A stretch of 64,000 nt of DNA. Origin: Marinomonas hwangdonensis (lineage in GTDB: Bacteria > Pseudomonadota > Gammaproteobacteria > Pseudomonadales > Marinomonadaceae). Positions 55,128-63,740 of the stretch are shown here, piece after piece. The notes below the pieces were generated by a model. The model was not told the DNA's origin. It searched no databases and was given only the letters and a program-made list of their open reading frames with translations. A program made the translations under genes and the position numbers. The stretch lies in NCBI RefSeq assembly GCF_003721245.1, contig NZ_RIZG01000001.1, positions 124,001 to 188,000 of the forward strand, read 5' to 3'. Within the stretch, counting starts at the first letter, position 1. The number at the start of each line of letters is the position of its first letter.

Positions 55128-56165
55128 ATGACGATAATCTCAACTAAAGGTGATTTGCTAAAGCAGCAAGACGTTGATGCGATTGTGAATACTGTCAATT
55201 GCGTAGGTGTAATGGGCAAAGGTATCGCATTGCAGTTTAAGAAAAAGTGGCCTGATAATTTCAAATCCTATGCTGCAGCCTGCAAAAACAAAGAAGTAAA
55301 GCTAGGTCAAATGTTTACTTTTGAGCTAGGGGCTCTTGCTACACCTCGTTACATTGTGAACTTCCCAACAAAGGATCATTGGCGCAGTGCCTCTAAGATA
55401 GAAGATATTGAGTCTGGCTTACAAAGCTTGGTTCAGCATATACAAAAATTCGATATTCGCTCTATTGCTATTCCTCCTTTAGGTTGTGGCTTAGGCGGCT
55501 TACCTTGGGTTGATGTGAAAGCATTAATTGTAAAGTACTTAGGTGAGTTAGATAATTTAGAAATTCGACTATTTGAACCTAATGATGAGATCAAAGCGTC
55601 TGATATTGAAATAAACACTACAAAACCAAAGATGACAGCAGGAAGAGCGGCTATTCTCGCTCTGTTAGAAAGCTACCGCTCAGTTAACTTTGGCTTATCT
55701 AAAATTGAAGTTCAGAAACTGGCTTATTTTTTACAAGAAGCGGGTGAAAGTATGAGGCTTCAATTCACCAAAGATGCATACGGGCCTTATGCCGACGCTT
55801 TAAGACATGCACTGAATACAATGGATGGTCATTATATTCAAGGTGTTGGTGACGGTGTTGTTGAGTCTGAGATAAGACCGATAACTTCGGCATTAAAAGA
55901 TGCAAAGCAATTTATAGCCGACTCAAACGAAGGTATTCATTCAAGAATTCAACGAGTCAGTGAACTTATTGATGGCTATCAATCTCCCTATGGGGTTGAG
56001 CTTTTAGCTACAGTTCATTGGGTTGCTAAAAATGAGGGAGCCTCTAATCCCACTGAAGCTCATCAAGCGATCCAAGTTTGGAATGATCGTAAAAAAGCAT
56101 TAATGACGCCACAGCATATAGAAGCTGCATGGGGTCGACTTAAACAAAATGGATGGATCCAGTAG
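55128..56165 (+). CDS. darG: DarG: macrodomain antitoxin of DarT
   Basis: A 345-residue antitoxin. The N-terminal macrodomain (residues ~1-150; VDAIVNTVNCVGVMGKGIALQF, then IAIPPLGCGLGGLPW) removes ADP-ribose from thymidine. The C-terminal part (MTAGRAAILALLESYRSVNFGLSKIEVQKLAYFLQEAG) is the toxin-binding domain found in DarG. Length and gene order are normal. Start lies one base after the darT stop. Confidence 0.93.
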   Translation: MTIISTKGDLLKQQDVDAIVNTVNCVGVMGKGIALQFKKKWPDNFKSYAAACKNKEVKLGQMFTFELGALATPRYIVNFPTKDHWRSASKIEDIESGLQSLVQHIQKFDIRSIAIPPLGCGLGGLPWVDVKALIVKYLGELDNLEIRLFEPNDEIKASDIEINTTKPKMTAGRAAILALLESYRSVNFGLSKIEVQKLAYFLQEAGESMRLQFTKDAYGPYADALRHALNTMDGHYIQGVGDGVVESEIRPITSALKDAKQFIADSNEGIHSRIQRVSELIDGYQSPYGVELLATVHWVAKNEGASNPTEAHQAIQVWNDRKKALMTPQHIEAAWGRLKQNGWIQ

Positions 56166-56170
56166 TTTTT

Positions 56171-57193
56171 ATGGCGATATATCAAGTAACAGATAACGAA
56201 ATTAAATCAATTTCACGCACTACTTTTTCTCAATCAGGATTAAAAGAACGTGAAGACCTTCAGCGTTTGCTAAAACATCAAATCGAAATTATTTCACCAG
56301 ACACCCTAGTTGTTGCAGAAGAGTTTGGTGAATGGGATGAAAGTCGTAGACGTATTGATTTATTAGGTATTGATAAGAAAGCTAATATCGTTGTTATCGA
56401 ATTAAAGCGTACCGAAGATGGTGGCCATATGGAACTTCAAGCAGTTCGATATGCAGCTATGGTTTCAACGCTTACGTTTGATCGTTTAGTTGATATATAT
56501 GCTGATTATCTAAAAGCAAACAGTCTTGAATTAGATGCTGAAGCATCACTATTGGACTTCTTAGGTTGGAGCAAAAAAGACGAAGATGAATTCGGGCAAG
56601 AAGTTAAGATAGTCTTAGCGTCTGCTGAATTCTCTCGAGAGTTAACAACAACCGTTATGTGGCTCAATGATTACGGTTTATCTATTCGCTGCGTGCGTAT
56701 GCACCCATATATAAGTGATGGGAAAATTCTATTAGATATACAGTCCGTAATACCTATTCCTGAAATCGAAGATTACCAAGTTAAGATTCGCGAGAAACGC
56801 CAAAAAGAAAGAGCTTCACGTTCTAGTAGTAGGGATACGAGCCGTTATTCTATTTACTTTAATGGTGAGCAAGTTTATGCCCATATCCAGAAATCAGATA
56901 TTGGTTACTGCACAGTACAGTTGCTTGACGAGAAAGGCTTGATTGATCATGGCGTATTTGAGTTTTTGAGAGCTGATAATACCTGTGCATTTCAGTTAAT
57001 TAAATTAGAGTCGGAAGTAACTGAAACCAATAAAAAGTATAACAAGTATCGTGTTTCTCGTGATCCAGAGCTGATTTATGATGGCGAAGAGTATTACGTT
57101 GCACGTAACTGGGGTAAGGAGAGTGCCCAAGCCTTCACAGTTAAAATAAGTAATCGGTTTCCTTTAGTTTCTTATGAAATGCATGCTGAGTAG
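56171..57193 (+). CDS. PD-(D/E)XK nuclease-like protein downstream of darTG
   Basis: A 340-residue protein. The segment RRIDLLGIDKKANIVVIELKRTEDGGH gives D-x(n)-E-x-K, the core of PD-(D/E)XK nucleases (DUF91/NucS-like), preceded by the Glu of VVAEEFGEW. Residues ~200 to the end hold a charged linker (EKRQKERASRSSSRDTSR) and a beta-rich part that I do not recognise. The frame is open from 56153, 13 bp inside darG; ATG 56171 gives a usual start, 5 bp past darG. The tight spacing suggests co-transcription with darTG. Confidence 0.65.
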   Translation: MAIYQVTDNEIKSISRTTFSQSGLKEREDLQRLLKHQIEIISPDTLVVAEEFGEWDESRRRIDLLGIDKKANIVVIELKRTEDGGHMELQAVRYAAMVSTLTFDRLVDIYADYLKANSLELDAEASLLDFLGWSKKDEDEFGQEVKIVLASAEFSRELTTTVMWLNDYGLSIRCVRMHPYISDGKILLDIQSVIPIPEIEDYQVKIREKRQKERASRSSSRDTSRYSIYFNGEQVYAHIQKSDIGYCTVQLLDEKGLIDHGVFEFLRADNTCAFQLIKLESEVTETNKKYNKYRVSRDPELIYDGEEYYVARNWGKESAQAFTVKISNRFPLVSYEMHAE

Positions 57194-57229
57194 TACTAGT
57201 ATTTTAAAATAGATAATGGCTGATTTGTT

Positions 57230-58417
57230 TTACTTGCTAAGCAATTTATTTTCTATCATTTCGCATGAAGGCTTTAATTCTTCAGCTGTTAATATAGTAT
57301 ATCCTGCAGTTACATCATTCCGTCCTGTTTTGTGGTTTAGTAAGCGTTTAATCGTATAGGTGCCGACTCGTAAGAGCTCTGCTGTGCTTGTGAAAGTTCT
57401 CCTAAGGTCGTGAAGTGTAAAGCTAACCTCTGTTGTATCTATAATTTTCTGTATTGCTTTCTTAGGTTCTCTAACATATCCATAGTCGTTATCCGCTTGA
57501 AAAACATACTCATTGTTGGTCATTGTTTTTCGTCTCTCAAAAATAGAATGTAAGTGACCTGCCATTGGCAATTCTAAAGTATCACCATTTTTGGTTTCTA
57601 AAATTCGGAAAGTTCGTTCTTCAAGGTTTATCTGTTCCCATTTCAAGTTCAGCAACTCAGACTTTCTTAATCCTGTGAATAGGGCTATTTCAACAAAGTC
57701 ACAGACCGCAAACAAAAATGTGTCTGCGGTTTCACGAATCGTATTTAAGCCGCTCAATAATTTAGGGATTTCAGATCGAGTCAGACGTGTTTGCTTTCGT
57801 GGTACGTGATTCCATTGTCTTTTATGGCTTAGTATCTGAACGGGATTATAGAGAAAGATTGGTTTGTCTTGGGCGTTTTTATATTCGAATTGAGCAAAGT
57901 TGTACAAAGCTCTGAGTACTCTCATGCAATAGTCGGCTTGCGCTCGACTAGTGCATGAGAGACTCGCGTGTTTTTCTTTGATCATACTCTCTGTAATGTC
58001 TGCAAAAGCCGATTTATGCCAGTCAGCAAGATAGGATCGCATTATTTGGTTATAGCCGCGTAGGCTCGACTCAGACAGCTCTTTTTGTGATATGTAGTCA
58101 TCATAAACTTCTATTAATGTGATTTTTGACTTGGCATCGGCTTTTGCTTGTTCATTTGGGTTGATGCCATGTGCAAGCTTGGATAATTCCTCTAGTGCTT
58201 TTTTTCGAGCGTTCTCAATAGTTAAAGAAGGGAATTGGCCTAATGTAATATTTACAGGAGAGGTTTGTCCTTTGAGGCGTTTATAGACACGAAATGATTT
58301 TCTACCAGAAGGAAGCACCTCTATCACTAGACCATCGACCTTAGCGTCTTGGATACGCTGTCTTTTATCTGACGGTTCTATGGCGAAAATGATCTCTTTA
58401 GTGAACTTGATTTTCAT
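57230..58417 (-). CDS. Tyrosine integrase of the P4/DUF4102 type
   Basis: A 395-residue site-specific recombinase. The N-terminal DUF4102-like part (VDGLVIEVLPSGRKSFRVYKRL, ITLGQFPSLTIENARKKALE) is followed by a core-binding domain and the catalytic domain with Arg in FTGLRKSELLNLKW, His-x-x-Arg in LHDLRRTFTS, His in RLLNHKTG and the nucleophile Tyr in VTAGYTIL. It starts 164 bp from attR and reads inward. Elements of this type use tRNA 3' ends as attachment sites, as seen here. Confidence 0.95.
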   Translation of the reverse strand: MKIKFTKEIIFAIEPSDKRQRIQDAKVDGLVIEVLPSGRKSFRVYKRLKGQTSPVNITLGQFPSLTIENARKKALEELSKLAHGINPNEQAKADAKSKITLIEVYDDYISQKELSESSLRGYNQIMRSYLADWHKSAFADITESMIKEKHASLSCTSRAQADYCMRVLRALYNFAQFEYKNAQDKPIFLYNPVQILSHKRQWNHVPRKQTRLTRSEIPKLLSGLNTIRETADTFLFAVCDFVEIALFTGLRKSELLNLKWEQINLEERTFRILETKNGDTLELPMAGHLHSIFERRKTMTNNEYVFQADNDYGYVREPKKAIQKIIDTTEVSFTLHDLRRTFTSTAELLRVGTYTIKRLLNHKTGRNDVTAGYTILTAEELKPSCEMIENKLLSK

Positions 58418-58580
58418 ACAGTACCTAAATTACGTGCTACAAATGTGCTACATAATCTATCAATATAGGTATAGTTAAGTAAAGCTTAATAAAACCGATT
58501 TAAATTTAAGCTTTTGATTTATATAAATAAATATATTTTTATCAATCTGTGTAAAGCTCTATCAATCAATAGGAATTAAA

Positions 58581-58631
58581 ACTCATAATCGGCAGGTCCC
58601 CAGTTCAAGTCTGGGCAGGCCCACCATATAA
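58581..58631 (+). repeat. attR (copy of tRNA 3' half), 51-bp direct repeat
   Basis: Identical to 43994-44044. It carries only the 3' half (anticodon arm to CCA) and does not form a tRNA. It marks the right end of the element. Confidence 0.93.
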
Positions 58632-58634
58632 GAT

Positions 58635-58670
58635 AAGCCTTAGTAAGTTAGTACTTACTAAGGCTTTTTT
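58635..58670 (+). terminator. Terminator behind attR, likely the tRNA's original terminator
   Basis: A 13-bp stem AAGCCTTAGTAAG / CTTACTAAGGCTT with a 6-nt loop followed by T6. Before integration this hairpin would have been downstream of the tRNA gene. It now lies at the right edge, stranded from its gene. Confidence 0.85.
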
Positions 58671-58969
58671 ATTGTCTTAATTTTAGACTTTTCCTCATAC
58701 GCGTTTTTATTAATAGCCATTTCTTATGACATAGTGGTCAATGTCAGATAAAGCATTGTTTCTTCTTCTCACGCTGATTTCTTGCAGTCATCATCATTTT
58801 TAGTGGCAATGCTTCCAGTCGGTTCCACCTTTTTAGAGCATCCCTGAGTTTTTGTAGGGCGAATTAAAGTGTTTTTTCATCTAAAAAGTAAAGATATGAT
58901 GCGAAACAATTAAGCTCGATCATTTATTAGGTATAATGCATATAAATTTTTGGTGCATGATGTGTTTGA
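58671..58969. other. Intergenic sequence between the element and the copper genes
   Basis: About 300 bp of AT-rich sequence with no gene that I can support. A TATAATG hexamer-like element at 58932-58938 may be the -10 box of the DUF2946 gene promoter. Confidence 0.4.
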
Positions 58970-59416
58970 ATGGCAACCACTGTAAATACAAAAGCCGCTA
59001 CGATCGCTAAAGTCTGCTTATTTTCCATCTTAATGCTTACTTTCGGGCCATTTATCGGTCAAATAAAAACGCCTGCAATGTCGCCGTTACTGATGCATGA
59101 CATGTCGAACATGGTGATAACGCAGTTCATACAGCAAGATCGTATGACGGCTTCTGATGAGCATCATGATCATCACGAACGCAGTGCCGGTATGGCAATG
59201 GACCATTCTGTCATGGATCCAGACGCTTGGGATGAGCAGTGTGGTTATTGTTCACTAAGTCATAATTTTCCATTTATTCATAACACAGTTTCTCTCGCAC
59301 TTGGCGTGAGTCCTTTACCTTTTTCAGCATTCGTTGAGTGGATTCGCTCAGCTTTTAATGTCGACTCTCTTTTTTTATTGGCGCTTAAGCGAGCTCCACC
59401 TATTTCTCATGAATGA
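58970..59416 (+). CDS. DUF2946-family protein, copper-linked
   Basis: A 148-residue protein with an N-terminal hydrophobic segment (AKVCLFSILMLTFGPFIGQ) and a His/Met-rich middle (ASDEHHDHHERSAGMAMDHSV), then CGYCSLSHNFPF with a C-x2-C pair. DUF2946 proteins regularly lie ahead of TonB-dependent copper receptors, as here, and the His/Met clusters fit metal binding. The exact role in copper uptake is not known. Probably exported or membrane-anchored. Confidence 0.8.
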   Translation: MATTVNTKAATIAKVCLFSILMLTFGPFIGQIKTPAMSPLLMHDMSNMVITQFIQQDRMTASDEHHDHHERSAGMAMDHSVMDPDAWDEQCGYCSLSHNFPFIHNTVSLALGVSPLPFSAFVEWIRSAFNVDSLFLLALKRAPPISHE

Positions 59417-59459
59417 TTAATCACTCCTTAAAAATCTTAATTCATGTAGAGAAATTATT

Positions 59460-61487
59460 ATGTCTAAAAAAACATATGGTGCTGTTTCGCGCTCAAAACC
59501 CCAATCTTCTAATTATTTACTTACCCCAGTGGCTGTGTCTGTCGTTTTATTCAGTCAAGCGTTGTACAGCAGTGTTGCGCAAGCAGACAACGCAGACACT
59601 CGCGTATACAAAACCAACGCCATTGTTATTTCTGCTCCAGCATTGGATGAGCCAAACCGAACCAATATAAATTTGAGTGAAACCGCAGCGATTGACTCTG
59701 CGACTGATGGCGCGGCGGCACTCAAGCAAATCCCCGGTTTTTCTGCTGTTGGTAACGGTGGAGTAAACGGTGATCCTACGTTTAGAGGTATGTTTGGTTC
59801 ACGCTTGGTGATCTTGACGGACGGGGCACAAATGCTTGGCGCTTGCCCAAACCGAATGGATAATCCAACGTCTTATATTAATCCAACGGCATACGATGAA
59901 GTAGAAATTATTAAAGGACCACAAACTGTACTCTGGGGACCTGGTAATTCAGCCGCGACAGTGCGTTTTGAGCGTAAAGATGAAGACTTTTCTGAGAAAA
60001 GCTCACGTTTTGAGGCCAGTGCTATGGTAGGAAGTAATAATCGATTTGATCGTAGCATAGAAGGGGCGGTTGGTAATTCAAAAGGTTATGTTCGCTTGGA
60101 AGCTAATAAAGGTGAGTCGGATGATTACGAAGATGGCAATGGAGATAACGTTGAGTCTTCATGGGAAAAGTGGAACACCAGTGTTGCGTTCGGCTTAACA
60201 CCGGATGAAGACACTTTGTTGGAGCTTGAACTTGGTCGTGGTGACGGTTTTGCCGAATACGCTGGTCGTATGATGGATGGTACTCAATTCTTGAGAGAAA
60301 CTGTTGCGTTGCGTTTCGAGAAAGACAATATCTCGGAAAACTGGAGTAAAATAGAAGCTCAGCTTAACTATGGTTACGCTGACCATATTATGGATAACAC
60401 AACATTCCGCGATGGCTCTATGGTTTCGCAAGTTGATCGTCGTACCACGAGTGGCCGTATTGCTTCCACTTGGGATTGGGATGTCAAAAGCTTAGTAACG
60501 GGAGTGGATTTAAGACAAGAAACTCATCGAAATAAAGGCATTGAAGATTATTCTTTAAAGCAAGCAGGCATTTTTTCTGAATTAACGTTTTTTTTAGAAA
60601 ACGACGATCGTATTGTTTCTGGATTGCGTCTTGATCGCTATAGTGTGACCGATGAGTCAACCATTAACCGCAGCTCTGGCGACACGAGAACGGGTACGCT
60701 CATAAGTGGTTTCACTCGACTAGAAAAAGATTTTAGCACTATGCCAGCGACTAGCTATGTTGGCTTGGGCTACACGGAGCGCTTCCCAGACTATTGGGAA
60801 ATGAAGCCAGGATTGAGCACGATTGATTCCGGAACGGCGTTTAACGATGTTGATCATGAAAAGACCTTGCAGCTGGATGTGGGCTTGAATTATAAGCGTG
60901 ATGACCTTAGCTGGTGGGTGTCTGGTTACGCGGGGATTGTGAAAGATTATATTATCTTTGGTTATACCTCTACTAAGATGATGATGGGAACAAAAATCAC
61001 GGGTAGAGCAAGTAACCGTGATGCTCATATTGCTGGTACAGAGACTGGTGCTCGTTATCAAGTGACTGAAAACGTGAGTACTAATGCGTCTATAGCCTAC
61101 GCGTGGGGGCGGGATTTGGATAACAATGCTCCGCTTCCTCAGATATCGCCATTTGAAGCAAAACTTGGTTTGACCCATGAAAAAGAAGCATGGACCAGTA
61201 ATGTTGTATTAAGAATGGTGGCGGCTCAAAACCGTGTCTCTGAAAACATGGGCAATGCGGTTGGGTATGACTTTGGAGAGTCGGCAGGCTTTACCACTAT
61301 GGATATAAATACGGAATTTCGCCTTAGTGAGCAGATTAAACTGCGTGCTGGTGTCGATAACGTGACTGACAAAGCGTATGCCGAGCACTTGAATAAAGCC
61401 GGAAATACCGGGCTTGGCTATGCCGCTGGAGAAGCGTTCAATCAAGCGGGTCGTATTATTTGGGCAGGTGTGAACGTTAAATTCTAA
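59460..61487 (+). CDS. oprC: TonB-dependent copper receptor (OprC-like)
   Basis: A 675-residue outer-membrane receptor. An unusually long signal region (to about residue 42, VAQA) is followed by a TonB-box/plug domain (AAALKQIPGFSAVGNGGVNGDPTFRGMFGSRLVILTDGAQM) with the copper-receptor motif LGACPNRMDNPTSYINP, then a 22-strand-type barrel. The segment STKMMMGTKITG has the methionines typical of OprC copper sites. It ends in a Phe (VNVKF), as outer-membrane proteins do. A terminator follows. The OprC name is by resemblance. Confidence 0.9.
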   Translation: MSKKTYGAVSRSKPQSSNYLLTPVAVSVVLFSQALYSSVAQADNADTRVYKTNAIVISAPALDEPNRTNINLSETAAIDSATDGAAALKQIPGFSAVGNGGVNGDPTFRGMFGSRLVILTDGAQMLGACPNRMDNPTSYINPTAYDEVEIIKGPQTVLWGPGNSAATVRFERKDEDFSEKSSRFEASAMVGSNNRFDRSIEGAVGNSKGYVRLEANKGESDDYEDGNGDNVESSWEKWNTSVAFGLTPDEDTLLELELGRGDGFAEYAGRMMDGTQFLRETVALRFEKDNISENWSKIEAQLNYGYADHIMDNTTFRDGSMVSQVDRRTTSGRIASTWDWDVKSLVTGVDLRQETHRNKGIEDYSLKQAGIFSELTFFLENDDRIVSGLRLDRYSVTDESTINRSSGDTRTGTLISGFTRLEKDFSTMPATSYVGLGYTERFPDYWEMKPGLSTIDSGTAFNDVDHEKTLQLDVGLNYKRDDLSWWVSGYAGIVKDYIIFGYTSTKMMMGTKITGRASNRDAHIAGTETGARYQVTENVSTNASIAYAWGRDLDNNAPLPQISPFEAKLGLTHEKEAWTSNVVLRMVAAQNRVSENMGNAVGYDFGESAGFTTMDINTEFRLSEQIKLRAGVDNVTDKAYAEHLNKAGNTGLGYAAGEAFNQAGRIIWAGVNVKF

Positions 61488-61532
61488 TCCAGTACGGGTA
61501 ATATTGTGTACTAGGTATTAAAGCCTCAGTTG

Positions 61533-61567
61533 AAAAGCTGGCAAACGATCGAAGTGCCAGCTTTTTT
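61533..61567 (+). terminator. Intrinsic terminator after the copper receptor
   Basis: AAAAGCTGGCA / TGCCAGC(TTTT) arms of at least 7 bp GC-rich stem, 11-nt loop, then T6. It is 46 bp past the stop codon. Confidence 0.9.
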
Positions 61568-61843
61568 GCACAAGCCATAAAACGCTATTGATCAGGTAAA
61601 CTCATAATTTTTTGTACTGGTATCCTGTCTTTGTGCTGTAAGAATGCGGTTACAATAAAGAGGTAGTGCGGTTTTTTATTGGCCTATATAAAAGAGTAAT
61701 CAGATAGTCTCAAAAAAGGACTAGCAATACGGTTAGCGCCGCTTTAAATTTGTTTATATCGATCATAAGTTGTCGGGCGTATTGCAGTAGATCTGGCATG
61801 TTTCGAATGTATGGTACCGCGGTTTTTGCGTATTAATTAGGTA
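61568..61843. other. Intergenic sequence upstream of the GGDEF gene
   Basis: About 275 bp with no gene I can support. It probably holds the promoter of the diguanylate cyclase gene; no clear operator is visible. Confidence 0.4.
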
Positions 61844-62920
61844 ATGGGAAGGTTATTAAAGGTGAGACGCTCTGTGCTAATTAAATATCTTGAACGTGGA
61901 TTTGGTATTCAATACACCCATCCTGATTTTCGTTTTCGTGGTTTTTTGTTCTCTGCTTTAGTGCTCATTTCGCTGACGCTCGTGTTTTTTACGTACTACA
62001 ATATTTTTATTGATTTCTTCGTGCCCATGTTGGTTGCGAATCTTATCGCGCTTATTTTTTGTTTGATGGGAGGATATTACTTACTCGTTCGAAAGCAGCC
62101 TAAAATCGCCGCCGTTATATTGCAGCTTCTTGTTTCAATTGACAGTTTTTTTCTGATTTTGATCAGTGGAAATGAAGAGTTCGCCCTTGTATTCGCTTTT
62201 TTAACCCCCGTTATGGGCATTTTTCTTTTGGGGTATCTGTGGGGGGCCATTCTCAGTATTATTAACTTTGCCGCCATCTTCTACTTTTGCTTTACTCAAA
62301 TGGAAACCTGGGGGCCGGTGTTTTTCGATACTGCGAGCTTGATTCATTTCTCAGTGATTTATTTGGTTATTTTGATTGTTTCTTTTTTTTACGATTCCAG
62401 TCGTAGAAAAGCTTACCAAATGATGGAAGAGGCAAATTTTAAACTGAGTGAGTTAGCCACCACAGATGCTCTAACCACATTGCGTAACCGTCGCTATCTA
62501 GAAGATTGCTTAATGAGTTCTAAGAAAAATCATTATATAGCGATGATTGATGTGGATAATTTCAAGCAAGTCAATGATCTTCTAGGACATGATCAGGGCG
62601 ATAAAGTTCTAATAGAATTGGCGCGAGTATTAAAAGAAACGGTTGCCCAAAATGACATTGTTGGTCGCTGGGGAGGAGAAGAGTTCGTGATCATTTTTGC
62701 TGAACACAATGCGACACAACTGCAAGCTACCCTAGAAAAGCTCAACCAAGCTGTCGCCAGTCATGATTTTGGGATTAAGCGAGACGTAACTGTCAGTATT
62801 GGCTCAACCAATCATAATGCCGCCAGTCATAGGGACAGTATACGCACAGTCGATCAAGCCTTATACACTGCCAAAGCAAACGGTAAAAACCGATATTGCA
62901 TTATGACAGAGGCTACTTAG
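61844..62920 (+). CDS. Membrane diguanylate cyclase (GGDEF)
   Basis: A 358-residue protein. Residues ~30-185 hold about five or six hydrophobic helices (for example LFSALVLISLTLVFFTYYN, ALVFAFLTPVMGIFLLGYL). A GGDEF domain follows from ~195: TTDALTTLRNRRYLED start, the active-site GRWGGEEFVIIF, and the closing VDQALYTAKANGKNRY. The GGEEF signature means it should make cyclic di-GMP. No inhibitory RxxD five residues before the GG is seen. Signal sensed is unknown. Confidence 0.9.
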   Translation: MGRLLKVRRSVLIKYLERGFGIQYTHPDFRFRGFLFSALVLISLTLVFFTYYNIFIDFFVPMLVANLIALIFCLMGGYYLLVRKQPKIAAVILQLLVSIDSFFLILISGNEEFALVFAFLTPVMGIFLLGYLWGAILSIINFAAIFYFCFTQMETWGPVFFDTASLIHFSVIYLVILIVSFFYDSSRRKAYQMMEEANFKLSELATTDALTTLRNRRYLEDCLMSSKKNHYIAMIDVDNFKQVNDLLGHDQGDKVLIELARVLKETVAQNDIVGRWGGEEFVIIFAEHNATQLQATLEKLNQAVASHDFGIKRDVTVSIGSTNHNAASHRDSIRTVDQALYTAKANGKNRYCIMTEAT

Positions 62921-63007
62921 AGTATTGAGAGTAGATAAGCGGTGATAGCACGTCTTCAACCTTAGAATACGGTATAAGAAAAGCGAAAATCGACTCTGAG
63001 GTCACAG

Positions 63008-63526
63008 TTAGCATGGTGAAATTAACATCAACGCTTTTCCATCGCTTTTGAACATTCCAACAGATGGAGTGTTACCTTGTACGATAATTTCGGCAGAAGC
63101 GTTGGTTATTTCAGAGCCCGAGACGCGAATATTACCAAGCTCACTTTGTGGCAAAGTATCATCCACATCAATCGTAAAGCTAACAGAATCGTTTGCTTGA
63201 ATGCTTTCAATACTAAGAGACAACATGGAATCACCGTCTTCTACCTTGCCTGAAGACAGAAGTTCCATGGTTCCTTTTCTGACTTCAAATGGCTGAAATA
63301 CGTCAACGCCAGCGCCCGTTGAGGTTGTATCAAAGATAAGACCCCCTGAGCTGTTTGATAAATCCAAATTTAAAATTACATCCTTCAATTCACATTGGCC
63401 AGTATTGCTTATGACAAACCGGTCTTTAGGAGCGCTTTCAATGAATGACACTTCTATGTTTGCATGAGCTGAAGCCCCTGCAAAAAGAAATACAGAAACT
63501 GCTGCAGGTAAAAGTGCTTTGAACAT
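63008..63526 (-). CDS. Exported beta-rich protein, aggregation-factor-core-like
   Basis: A 172-residue protein with a Sec signal peptide (LLPAAVSVFLFAGASAHA). The mature part is beta-rich: SAPKDRFVISNTGQCELKDVILNLDLSNSSGGLIFDT, then GAGVDVFQPFEV, SVSFTIDVDDTLP. It resembles small proteins that I recall as annotated 'aggregation factor core' in Roseobacter and other marine bacteria. Two Cys (residues ~44 and 172) could form a disulphide. The role is unknown. Confidence 0.55.
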   Translation of the reverse strand: MFKALLPAAVSVFLFAGASAHANIEVSFIESAPKDRFVISNTGQCELKDVILNLDLSNSSGGLIFDTTSTGAGVDVFQPFEVRKGTMELLSSGKVEDGDSMLSLSIESIQANDSVSFTIDVDDTLPQSELGNIRVSGSEITNASAEIIVQGNTPSVGMFKSDGKALMLISPC

Positions 63527-63740
63527 GGTGCTATCCTTAAATGTTTGACGTCAATAAAGTTTAAACGGCGTCGCCCAACATACAGATCACTATTAAATCG
63601 AGCAACCCGTTAATCAGTGTCCATGATAGATGGGAATGGCTCAAACTAGGATTTTAAATGGAAAATTATTTATGGATGATTGATCTAATGTAAACACAAA
63701 AGCGATGAGGTAATAATCCTCAACGTATCCCGCTCTTGCT

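Larger units (their letters stand above)
44045..58631. mobile_element. 14.6-kb tRNA-integrated mobilizable element with defence cargo
   Basis: Bounded by 51-bp direct repeats of the tRNA 3' end. It contains an integrase at the right end, an excisionase-like HTH protein, a ribbon-helix-helix accessory protein, a type IV coupling protein and a MOBF relaxase, but no mating-channel genes, so it should need a helper conjugative element. Cargo: a shared-motif protein pair (GapS6-like), DarT-DarG and a PD-(D/E)XK-like protein. Base composition is visibly more AT-rich than on either side, most clearly in 44114-45532 and 50.6-54.4 kb. Confidence 0.9.

Noticed and set aside
58581..58631. A second tRNA gene
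   Set aside because: Only the 3' half is present; there is no acceptor 5' strand or D arm. It is the attR copy.
59413..59670. 85-aa frame overlapping the start of the copper receptor
   Set aside because: It runs in another frame through the receptor's signal peptide and has no family features; a shadow frame.
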